43,839 bases of DNA from positions 1 through 43,839 of the forward strand of contig JBBREM010000006.1 in NCBI GenBank assembly GCA_038202925.1, read 5' to 3'. This document shows positions 31,047-38,155 of this stretch, piece after piece; the stretch's first letter is position 1, and each line of letters begins with the position of its first letter. The notes beneath the pieces were generated by a model. That model had not been told where the DNA came from and did no database searches. It was given only the letters and a program-made list of their open reading frames with translations. The stretch is from JAEVZK01 sp038202925. Lineage in GTDB: Bacteria > Armatimonadota > Fimbriimonadia > Fimbriimonadales > Fimbriimonadaceae. A program made the position numbers and the translations under genes.

Positions 31047-32941
31047 TGGCGCGACTTTGTAATGAGGGCCTTAGCCGCCGCGGCGATGGACTCCGCATCG
31101 AGGCCGCAGTCCCGGCGGATTAGGGCCTGAGCCCCATGCTCGATGAATCGGTCGGGCAGCGCGAGGATGGTGTGCGGGAGGCCGCCAAGTCCGCGCTCAT
31201 GAAGCTCGTCGCGAACCGCTTCGCCGAATCCGCCCCGCTTGACGTTTTCCTCGATCGTCACCAGTGCACCGGCTTCGGATGCGCAGCGGCAGATCGTTTC
31301 TCCATCAACCGGCTTCAAGAATCTCGCATTCACTACGGTCGCTGCGATGCCTTCCGCCGCGAGGGCTGATGCCGCCTCATAGGCCGCGCTGACCATCGAT
31401 CCAGCGGCGGCGAGACAGATGATCGGCATTTCCGGCTGAAGGAGCACCTCGGCTTTGCCGAGCTGAATCGGCGAGCGCTGCTCGGGGAGGCGGTCGTCGC
31501 TCGCTCCGCGCGGGTATCGCACCGCCGTCGGCGATTTGTCATACCCCGCCATCCAGTGCGCCATCTCGCGCAACTCGGTCGTATCGCGCGGCGCGAGTAA
31601 CACCATATTCGGCACGCATGAAAGGAACGAAACGTCGAATGCGCCGTGGTGGGTCGGCCCGTCGTCGCCGACAAGCCCGGCGCGGTCCATAAAGAAGCGA
31701 ACTGGAAGGTTCTGAATCGCCACGTCATGCAGTACTTGATCGAAGCCGCGCTGCAGGAAGGTCGAGTAGATCGCGCAAAACGGCTTCATGCCTCCCGCGG
31801 CGAGTCCGGCGGAGAAGGTAACCGCGTGCTGCTCGGCGATGCCGACGTCGTAGAACCGTTCCGGATAGGTGGCGGCGAACTTGTTGAGGCCGGTACCGTC
31901 GGGCATCGCGGCGGTAATCGCGACGATTTTCGAGTCAGCCTCCGCGCACTCCACAGCGGCGTCGCCAAAAGCCTGGGTGTAGGTGATCGGGCCTGCCGCC
32001 TTTGTCATGTCGTTCGAGCTGAGATCAAACGGGACGACGCCATGCCACTTGCGTGAGTCCTCCTCGGCGACCTCGTAGCCTTTGCCCTTGACGGTAAGGG
32101 CATGAACGAAGGTTGGCCCCTTGAGCTCGCGGACGTTGCGGAACACCTCGAGCAACGTGAGCAGGTCGTGACCATCGATCGGGCCGATGTATTCGTAGCC
32201 CATCTCTTCGAAGATCGTGCCGGTGTCTTCCGGGGCGAAATAGTGGGTGATGCCGTGGCGAAGGCCCGCCGCGACCTTGGTCATCGGCGACGGCATTTTC
32301 TGGATCACGCCCTTCGCCCGCTGCGCAAGGCTCTGAAAGGTCGGTCTCGACCGAAGTTTCTGCAGATAAGTCGTGAGCGCGCCGACATTCGGCGCGATCG
32401 ACATGCGGTTGTCGTTCAGCACGACGGCAAGATCGCTGTTCAGCTCTCCGCCGTGAAACAGCGCTTCCCAGCTCATGCCGGAGGCGATCGCCGCGTCGCC
32501 GGTAACCGCCACCACGCGCTCGGCGGTGCCCAGGCGGTCCCGCGCCGCCGCGAAGCCGAGGGCGGCCGAGATAGCGGTGCCGGCATGGCCAGCTCCGAAT
32601 ACGTCCAGCTCATGCTCCTCGCGCCGCAGGAAACCGCTGATTCCTTTGTGCTTCCTGAGGGTCTCGAAGCGCGGAAGGCGGCCGGTCAGCAGCTTGTGCG
32701 GATAAGCCTGGTGCCCGGTATCCCAAACCACTTTGTCGGGCGGGATCGAGTAGGCGGCGTAAAGCGCCACCGCCAACTCGACGGTGCCCAAATTTGATGA
32801 AAGATGTCCGCCCGTGACGCTGACCTTATCTAGAATGGCCTGACGGATATCCTGAGCCACTTCAAGCAGCTCTTTATCTGAAAACTTATGCAAATCCGTC
32901 GGCTGGACGATCTGCGAGAGCAAGCGGTAGGGGCTATCCAT
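31043..32941 (-). CDS. dxs: 1-deoxy-D-xylulose-5-phosphate synthase
   Basis: The 632-residue thiamine-diphosphate enzyme condenses pyruvate and glyceraldehyde 3-phosphate, the first step of the MEP isoprenoid pathway. It carries HLSSNLGTVELAVAL, VWDTGHQAYPHKLLTGR, the ThDP/Mg motif GDAAIASGMSWEAL...LNDNRMSI, GPIDGHDL, the transketolase-like second domain with YDVGIAEQHAV, and DRAGLVGDDGPTHHG. Length is typical. The ATG at 32941 is divergent from the response regulator. Its stop codon shares a CTAG with plsC. Confidence 0.97.
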   Translation of the reverse strand: MDSPYRLLSQIVQPTDLHKFSDKELLEVAQDIRQAILDKVSVTGGHLSSNLGTVELAVALYAAYSIPPDKVVWDTGHQAYPHKLLTGRLPRFETLRKHKGISGFLRREEHELDVFGAGHAGTAISAALGFAAARDRLGTAERVVAVTGDAAIASGMSWEALFHGGELNSDLAVVLNDNRMSIAPNVGALTTYLQKLRSRPTFQSLAQRAKGVIQKMPSPMTKVAAGLRHGITHYFAPEDTGTIFEEMGYEYIGPIDGHDLLTLLEVFRNVRELKGPTFVHALTVKGKGYEVAEEDSRKWHGVVPFDLSSNDMTKAAGPITYTQAFGDAAVECAEADSKIVAITAAMPDGTGLNKFAATYPERFYDVGIAEQHAVTFSAGLAAGGMKPFCAIYSTFLQRGFDQVLHDVAIQNLPVRFFMDRAGLVGDDGPTHHGAFDVSFLSCVPNMVLLAPRDTTELREMAHWMAGYDKSPTAVRYPRGASDDRLPEQRSPIQLGKAEVLLQPEMPIICLAAAGSMVSAAYEAASALAAEGIAATVVNARFLKPVDGETICRCASEAGALVTIEENVKRGGFGEAVRDELHERGLGGLPHTILALPDRFIEHGAQALIRRDCGLDAESIAAAAKALITKSRH

Positions 32942-33030
32942 GTCGGGGCTTAACTAGCTGTACGGTCCAACAAGTCTGAACGTTGTGCGCGTTCCAAGTG
33001 CGGTCAATTCTAGCCGTCGCAAACGGCAAG

Positions 33031-33047
33031 TACAATATGGTCATAAT
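33031..33047 (+). promoter_or_regulatory. Possible promoter of the response-regulator gene
   Basis: TACAAT (33031-33036) and CATAAT (33042-33047) lie 67-83 nt before the GTG at 33114 in the gap divergent from dxs. Unlike several neighbours, this gene would have an untranslated leader with a GGGGGAAA ribosome site just before the GTG. Confidence 0.3.
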
Positions 33048-33113
33048 TGCTTCGCTCTTGTCTCACCCAAGGGCGTATGCAGGAGAAGGGTCCAGCGGGG
33101 CCTGTGGGGGAAA

Positions 33114-33542
33114 GTGGCTTTAGAACCGAAAACGATTCTTTTGGTCGAGGACAACGCCGACGACGAGCAGCTTACGCTACGCGCTATGCGCCAAAGCGAT
33201 GTGCCGAATATCATCCGTGTCGCACGTGATGGTGCCGAAGCGATTGACGCGCTGTTTGGAGCGGCCGCAAACGGCAAAATGCCGGACCTCGTGCTGCTCG
33301 ATCTCAAGCTGCCCAAGGTGAGCGGGCTCGAGGTGCTGCAACGAATCCGAGGCGATGAGAGGACGCGCACCCTCCCAATCGTCGTGCTGACCTCGTCGGA
33401 CGAGGAGCGCGATATCGTCGAAAGCTACAACCTCGGCGCGAACAGCTATATTCGCAAGCCTGTCGATTTCGATGAGTTCATCGACGCGGTGCGCCAGCTT
33501 GGCCTCTACTGGCTCTCGATGAACCGAACGGCACGCAGCTAG
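33114..33542 (+). CDS. Single-domain response regulator (Rcp1/CheY-like receiver)
   Basis: The 142-residue protein is a lone receiver domain: TILLVEDNADDEQL (acidic pair D-N-A-D-D), phospho-acceptor Asp in VLLDLKLPKVSGLEVL, VVLTSSDEERD (Thr/Ser switch) and the Lys in YIRKPVDFDEF. The LLDLKLP and long alpha4 region match the cyanobacterial Rcp1 group, which commonly partners phytochrome-type histidine kinases. No output domain and no kinase gene is adjacent. The frame is open further upstream, but the GTG at 33114 with a GGGGGAAA site gives a normal receiver N-terminus. Confidence 0.9.
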   Translation: MALEPKTILLVEDNADDEQLTLRAMRQSDVPNIIRVARDGAEAIDALFGAAANGKMPDLVLLDLKLPKVSGLEVLQRIRGDERTRTLPIVVLTSSDEERDIVESYNLGANSYIRKPVDFDEFIDAVRQLGLYWLSMNRTARS

Positions 33543-33549
33543 TCAGCCA

Positions 33550-34020
33550 GTGAAATCCGCCCACGAAGAGAAGGAACGTCTCGTAACCTGGCTCCTTGTC
33601 GGCGGCCTAATCCTCTTTCTCGCTGCAGGAGGCGCCGTCATCCTCGGGGTTTTTGGCAAGCTCGCGATGCTGTTCACCGCCGCCCCACTCTTCTTTCTCC
33701 TATCGGTGATTTCCGTCGGGGCCGGGCTGTGGCTCGGAATCTCCCATTCGAAGTCGCCGGCCGAGGGTGCCGGCGCGCAGAGGGAAGGGCACGTGATGGC
33801 TCGCTACGCGATCAATCATCTGGGTGAGATGATCTTCAGCTACTTTGAAACCGACGCCGAGGAAGCCAAATACTACGTGAAGCTGCAGTACCTCGACGGG
33901 CGGACCGAAGAGTTGCAATGCGCCGAACCCGTTTTTGAGCAGTGCGGCGAGGGCATGCGCGGGATGGTAATCGTCCACGGCCGGTGGCTCAGCCGGTTTG
34001 AGCAGCTTCCGATGCCATGA
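33550..34020 (+). CDS. Small membrane protein of unknown function
   Basis: The 156-residue protein has two hydrophobic helices at about residues 12-35 and 38-62, then a soluble domain of about 85 residues (ARYAINHLGEMIFSYFETDA, YYVKLQYLDGRTEELQCAEP) that looks beta-rich. No family was recognised. It starts with GTG 7 nt after the response-regulator stop and overlaps the following HhH gene by 4 nt (ATGA), so the three likely form an operon. Confidence 0.65.
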   Translation: MKSAHEEKERLVTWLLVGGLILFLAAGGAVILGVFGKLAMLFTAAPLFFLLSVISVGAGLWLGISHSKSPAEGAGAQREGHVMARYAINHLGEMIFSYFETDAEEAKYYVKLQYLDGRTEELQCAEPVFEQCGEGMRGMVIVHGRWLSRFEQLPMP

Positions 34021-34496
34021 CGAACTCGGAACTTGCCAAACATTTGAGAGATTTGCAGGCGTTCCTGGTTATCGCCGGGTACGACGAGATGCACGCGCGA
34101 CGCTATATGCACATCTCGCACGAGATCGAGAGCATGGGTGAATCGGTGGAGGAGATGTGGCGAGAAGGCCGACTCCAGGAGCTGCCCGGCGTGGGGCCGT
34201 CGGTGGCGATGTACCTTAAGGAGATCCTCGAAACGGGCAAAAGCTCGAAGCAGGAGGAATGGGAAAGGATCGCGCCGTGGTCGGTGCTCGAGCTGCTGCG
34301 CATTCCGGGCCTCGGCCTTAAGACGGCCCAAAGACTCTTGCTTGGCTATGGCGTGTTTTCGCTTGAGGCCTTGAAGGTAGCGATTAACAACGGGAGCCTC
34401 AATGGCGCGCCCGGCATCGGCGACAAGACGATACGCTCATGGCGCACAGCTATCGAGCGGCTTGCCGCGCTGGATTCCTCTGCAAGCTCGGAATGA
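34017..34496 (+). CDS. Orphan helix-hairpin-helix protein resembling the N-terminal domain of X-family polymerases
   Basis: The 159-residue protein starts TNSELAKHLRDLQAFLVIAG and has the helical 8-kDa-like arrangement of bacterial PolX: YMHISHEIESMGESVEEMWR, LQELPGVGPSVAMYLKEILE (first HhH, GVG), LLRIPGLGLKTAQRLL (second HhH, GLG) and GAPGIGDKTIRSW (third). The nucleotidyltransferase palm and PHP domain of PolX are absent, and the stop at 34496 is followed only by repeats. It probably binds DNA non-specifically. It could be a remnant of PolX or an independent DNA-binding protein. Confidence 0.75.
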   Translation: MTNSELAKHLRDLQAFLVIAGYDEMHARRYMHISHEIESMGESVEEMWREGRLQELPGVGPSVAMYLKEILETGKSSKQEEWERIAPWSVLELLRIPGLGLKTAQRLLLGYGVFSLEALKVAINNGSLNGAPGIGDKTIRSWRTAIERLAALDSSASSE

Positions 34497-34520
34497 CCAT
34501 TGTGAGCGGCAACCGTAACT

Positions 34521-34679
34521 GTCATCCCGAGCGAAGCCGAGGGATCGAGGTAGCGCATCGTCATCCTGAGCGAGGCCGCTCTCCACGGGCGAGTCGAAGG
34601 ATCGCCGCAACAGCGCGTGTTCACGGCGGTCCTTCGACTGCGAGCACTCGCACGGCTCGCCTCTTCGCTCAGGATGACG
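34521..34679 (+). repeat. Dispersed repeats: short GTCATCCCGAGCG element and 121-bp copy C
   Basis: GTCATCCCGAGCGAAGCC begins at 34521. From 34559 to 34679 follows a shorter member of the 153-bp family, bounded by CGTCATCCTGAGCGA and TCGCTCAGGATGACG in inverted orientation. It includes GGGCGAGTCGAAGGATC and the ACTGCGAGCACTCGCAC core but lacks the GGGCAAGG palindrome. It fills the gap between the convergent HhH and glycosylase genes. Confidence 0.75.
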
Positions 34680-34739
34680 GGCACCGATCTAGGTGTTTCA
34701 CGACTAACTGCCTTGCAGTTCGTGAGTGGAAAGTAGTCG

Positions 34740-35333
34740 CTAAGGACGGGGCCAGGGCTTCGAGGCCCAGCGCATGCGGTCCGCGTCGATAAAGCGCCAG
34801 GGAATCTCATGCCCCTTCCCTTCCGCAATCCCAATCCTCACCCCATCCACAATCTTCGCGGGGTGTTCGGCCGGCTTAAGGTGCAGTTCCGAGGAGGGGT
34901 CGAGTAGGTCGATTAGGTTCTGCCGGCTATCGATGTCAAGCGCAGCCGCAAGCTTGCCGGGGCCGGAGAGGAGGTCTTCATCCTTAACGGCTTTGAGGCG
35001 GCGCGAGTACATCTCATCGATGCCCTCGAGCGGTTCCGCGGCGCGGATCAACACGGCGGCCGGGTCGCCCTCTTCGTGCGCGACCACGTTCAGCATCCAA
35101 TGGTGGCCGTAGGTGAAGTACACGTAGGCAAGACCCGGCGAAGCCCATAGCGCCATGTTCTTCATTTTCGAGCGCCCGAAGGCGTGGCACGCCGGGTCGT
35201 CGGCGCGATACGCCTCCGTCTCGACGATGCGCGCCCTCATATCTCCCTTAACGATAATCCAGCCAAGCAGAAGAGGCGCGGCGTCCACGACATCTCGGAG
35301 CAGAACTTCTCTCAGGGACTCGTATGAAGGCAC
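34740..35333 (-). CDS. DNA-3-methyladenine glycosylase (AAG/MPG family)
   Basis: The 197-residue protein matches alkyladenine glycosylases: LLGWIIV, then RIVETEAYRADDPACHAFGR with the catalytic Glu of VETEAY, LAYVYFTYGHHWMLNVVA, and AVLIRAAEP. It removes alkylated purines from DNA to begin base-excision repair. The C-terminus keeps LSGPGKLAAALDI. Start is GTG at 35333 with a weak ribosome site. It is divergent from serS (57 nt between starts). Confidence 0.93.
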   Translation of the reverse strand: MPSYESLREVLLRDVVDAAPLLLGWIIVKGDMRARIVETEAYRADDPACHAFGRSKMKNMALWASPGLAYVYFTYGHHWMLNVVAHEEGDPAAVLIRAAEPLEGIDEMYSRRLKAVKDEDLLSGPGKLAAALDIDSRQNLIDLLDPSSELHLKPAEHPAKIVDGVRIGIAEGKGHEIPWRFIDADRMRWASKPWPRP

Positions 35334-35390
35334 GCCGTATTCTGACCTGTCATGGCCGAGTCATGTTGCGGGGGTAAAACGCTTCTTCCC

Positions 35391-36668
35391 ATGCTCGACC
35401 GAAATCTCCTCCGACAAGACCCTGAACGCGTGAAGGCGGGTGCGCTGCGCAAGGGGATCGATGCCGCGGAATCCGTCGACGCGTGGACAAAGCTGGACGC
35501 CGAGTGGCGGGCGCTGAAGGTCGATCTCGAAGCCAAGCAGGCCGAGATGAACCGGATCAGCAAGACGATCGGCGCGCTGATGGGGCAGGGAAAAAAGGAC
35601 GAGGCAGAGCAGGCGAAGGCACAAACCGGCGAGCTGAAGAAGGCAATCACGGAGGGCGAAGCCAAGGACCGCGAGATGGAGGCCCGCCTCCGCGACCTGG
35701 AGCTTGGGTTCCCGAATCCTCCCGATGAGTCGGTGCCGGACGGACGCAGCGCTGACGATAACAAAGTTTTGCGCGAGTGGGGCTCGAAGCCAGAGTTCAA
35801 AGACCGGCCGCAGCCGCATTGGGAAATCGCTGAGCGGCTGGGGCTCCTCGATCTGCCCCGCGCGGCGAAGATATCGGGCAGCGGATTCGCCCTCTATACG
35901 GGCTGGGGGGCGCGGCTGCAGCGAGCGCTCTTCAACTTCATGATCGACCACCAGACTCTGCGCAATGGCTACCGCGAGATTTATCCGCCGTACCTCGTGA
36001 ACAGCGCCAGCCTTATCGGCACGGGCCAATTGCCCAAGTTCGAGGAGGACCTCTACAAGGCGGACGACGATCTCTATCTCATTCCCACCGCCGAGGTTCC
36101 GGTCACCAATATCTATCGCGACGAGATCCTCGACGGTAGCCAGCTCACGATGAAGATTGCGGCGTACAGCGGCTGCTTTCGCAAGGAAGCGGGGGCAGCG
36201 GGCAAGGATACGCGGGGCCTGCTGCGCGTGCATCAGTTTGACAAGGTCGAGCTCGTCAAGCTCACGAAGCCGGAAGACAGCTACGACGAGCTGGAATCGC
36301 TGACCAAGGATGCTGAGAGCGTTCTCCAGGCGCTGGGAGTGCACTACCGCGTCGTGCTGCTTTGCGCGGGCGACATGAGTTTCTCCAACGCCAAATGCTT
36401 CGATCTCGAGGTGTGGTCACCTGGCGTGGGTCAATATCTGGAGATTTCGAGCTGCTCGAACTTCACCGACTTTCAGGCTAGGCGCGCGAACATCAGATTT
36501 CGCCGTGGCCAAGGGGAGAAGCCCGAGTTTGTGCATACGCTCAACGGCTCCGGGCTCGCTTGCCCTCGCCTATTTTCGGCGGTGGTGGAAACGTATCAGC
36601 AAGCTGACGGGTCAGTCTTGCTGCCCGAGGTCTTGCGGCCCTATGTCGGCACCGATCGTTTGATCTAG
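35391..36668 (+). CDS. serS: Serine--tRNA ligase
   Basis: The 425-residue class II synthetase charges tRNA-Ser. The N-terminal part MLDRNLLRQDPERVKAG and the Lys/Glu-rich stretch at about 30-110 form the long coiled-coil arm that contacts the tRNA. The catalytic core has motif 1 around REIYPPYLVN, TAEVPVTN, motif 2 at YSGCFRKEAGAAGKDTRGLLRVHQF, EISSCSNFTDFQARR, and motif 3 at HTLNGSGLACPRLF. Homology begins at the ATG at 35391, although the frame is open 13 codons further up. Its TAG overlaps the ribBA stop (CTAG, 36665-36668). Confidence 0.97.
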   Translation: MLDRNLLRQDPERVKAGALRKGIDAAESVDAWTKLDAEWRALKVDLEAKQAEMNRISKTIGALMGQGKKDEAEQAKAQTGELKKAITEGEAKDREMEARLRDLELGFPNPPDESVPDGRSADDNKVLREWGSKPEFKDRPQPHWEIAERLGLLDLPRAAKISGSGFALYTGWGARLQRALFNFMIDHQTLRNGYREIYPPYLVNSASLIGTGQLPKFEEDLYKADDDLYLIPTAEVPVTNIYRDEILDGSQLTMKIAAYSGCFRKEAGAAGKDTRGLLRVHQFDKVELVKLTKPEDSYDELESLTKDAESVLQALGVHYRVVLLCAGDMSFSNAKCFDLEVWSPGVGQYLEISSCSNFTDFQARRANIRFRRGQGEKPEFVHTLNGSGLACPRLFSAVVETYQQADGSVLLPEVLRPYVGTDRLI

Positions 36669-37870
36669 CGCTTCGGCAGCATGTGGCCCATCTTGTCCCG
36701 CTTCGTTTCGAGATATTGTTCTCGGGACGCGGCGGGGCCCGCGATGAGGGGGACGTGCTCAACGATTTCGAGCCCATAACCCTGTAGGCCGCTCACCTTT
36801 TTCGGGTTGTTCGTCATGAGGCGCAGCTTGTGGAGGCCGAGGTCGGCTAGAACCTGGGCGCCGAGGCCGTAGTCTCGCAGATCAGCCTTGAACCCGAGCG
36901 CCACGTTGGCTTCCACCGTGTCGAGGCCTTGATCCTGCAATTCGTATGCCTTGAGCTTATTGAGCAGGCCGATGCCGCGCCCTTCTTGGGCGATGTATAG
37001 CACCACGCCGCGTCCGGCTTCTTCCACCTTCTCCAGGGCCATCTGGAGTTGATCGCCGCAGTCGCATCGCAGTGAGCCGAGCAGGTCGCCGGTGAGGCAG
37101 GAGGAGTGCATGCGGACGAGCACCGGCTCCTCGGTCGCCACGTCGCCCTTCACGATTGCCACCATCGGCTGATGCTCGACCGTCGGCTCGTAGCCGTACA
37201 GGGTGAAGTGGCCGAACTTGGTCGGGAAGTCGATCGGACCGGCGACGCGCTGGACGAGCTTCTCGTTCTTGCGCCGGTAGGCGATCAGATCGGCGATGGT
37301 GATGATCTTCAGCTCGTGCTCTTTCGCGAAGGCGAGGAGGCCGACGAGGCGCATCATCGAGCCGTCCTGGTTCAATATCTCGCAACCGACGGCGACCGGC
37401 TTGAATCCGGCCAGCACGCACAGGTCGACGCTTGCTTCGGTGTGGCCCGCGCGCTTGAGGACGCCGCCCTTCTCCGCCCGTAGCGGGATGATGTGGCCGG
37501 GACGGCCGAGGTCGTTCGGCTTGGACTTCTCGTTGACGAAGACTTCAACGGTCTTGGCGCGGTCATGGGCGCTGACGCCGGTGGTGGTGCCGTGGAGGGC
37601 ATCGACGGTCTCGCCCATGGCGGTGCCGAGGCGCGCAGTGTTCTGCTTGGTCATCATCGGAATCTGCAGCTCGGCCAGCCGCTCGGCGGTGGTCGGGATA
37701 AAGGGAACGCCGCGACCGAACTTGATCATGAAGTTCATCGCGTCGGCGGTGCACATCTCGCCGGCCATGATCAGGTCGCCCTCATTCTCGCGGTCGGGAT
37801 CGTCGACGACGACGATGATGCGTCCACGCTTCAGCTCCTCAAGCGCCTCGGGAATCGTTGCAAATTCCAT
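36665..37870 (-). CDS. ribBA: Bifunctional 3,4-dihydroxy-2-butanone-4-phosphate synthase / GTP cyclohydrolase II
   Basis: The 401-residue protein joins two riboflavin-pathway enzymes. The DHBP synthase half (1 to about 200) has VVVDDPDRENEGDLIMAGE and RPGHIIPLRAEKGGVLKRAGHTEA. The GTP cyclohydrolase II half has VRMHSSCLTGDLLGSLRCDCGDQL, with the zinc cysteines, and LYIAQEGRGIGLLNKLKAYELQDQG. It makes the two precursors of lumazine from ribulose 5-phosphate and GTP. The ATG at 37870 matches MEFATIPEALEELKRG, and the 26 upstream codons are not conserved. TAGAAT lies 8 nt upstream. No FMN riboswitch was recognised. Confidence 0.96.
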   Translation of the reverse strand: MEFATIPEALEELKRGRIIVVVDDPDRENEGDLIMAGEMCTADAMNFMIKFGRGVPFIPTTAERLAELQIPMMTKQNTARLGTAMGETVDALHGTTTGVSAHDRAKTVEVFVNEKSKPNDLGRPGHIIPLRAEKGGVLKRAGHTEASVDLCVLAGFKPVAVGCEILNQDGSMMRLVGLLAFAKEHELKIITIADLIAYRRKNEKLVQRVAGPIDFPTKFGHFTLYGYEPTVEHQPMVAIVKGDVATEEPVLVRMHSSCLTGDLLGSLRCDCGDQLQMALEKVEEAGRGVVLYIAQEGRGIGLLNKLKAYELQDQGLDTVEANVALGFKADLRDYGLGAQVLADLGLHKLRLMTNNPKKVSGLQGYGLEIVEHVPLIAGPAASREQYLETKRDKMGHMLPKR

Positions 37871-37884
37871 CTGTATGGATTCTA
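37871..37884 (-). promoter_or_regulatory. -10 box close to the ribBA start
   Basis: Minus-strand TAGAAT (37884-37879) is 8 nt from the ATG at 37870 with no Shine-Dalgarno between, again suggesting a leaderless or near-leaderless message and therefore no room for an FMN riboswitch. Confidence 0.45.
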
Positions 37885-38004
37885 CGTTACGGCGAGTTGC
37901 GCATCCCAACTCGGTTCGGTTGGCCGTGCCCGAAGGCTTGTGGCGCAAGCTTCCGCTTGAGTTGGGCTCGGGCGTCCATGGACCGAAGGATTAGAGGTTG
38001 AAAG

Positions 38005-38155
38005 CGTCACCTGCCGTGACGGCTACACGTGCTGCGCACGTACCCAGCCTGAGGTTTTGCCCTTCGATCCAATCCTACTCCGAAGGCGTGTACCGTGGCG
38101 GCATGCCACGCTTTTGAGGCGGGGCCAGAATGTGAGCGCCGGCTAAAGACCGGCG
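38005..38155. repeat. Series of four short stem-loops between nuoG and ribBA
   Basis: CGTCAC-CTGCC-GTGACG (38005-38021), ACGTGC-TGC-GCACGT (38027-38041), CGTGGC-GGCAT-GCCACG (38094-38110, followed by CTTTTG on the plus strand) and CGCCGG-CTAAAGA-CCGGCG (38137-38155). The last contains the nuoG stop codon (38143-38145) in its loop. The otherwise empty 272-nt gap holds nothing else recognisable. Confidence 0.65.

Noticed and set aside
38094..38116. CGTGGC hairpin followed by CTTTTG as an intrinsic terminator
   Set aside because: The T run follows on the plus strand, but no plus-strand gene ends upstream. Both flanking genes are on the minus strand.
37871..38142. FMN riboswitch upstream of ribBA
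   Set aside because: The conserved AGGG...GGGC-type core is not recognisable, and the -10 box is 8 nt from the start codon.
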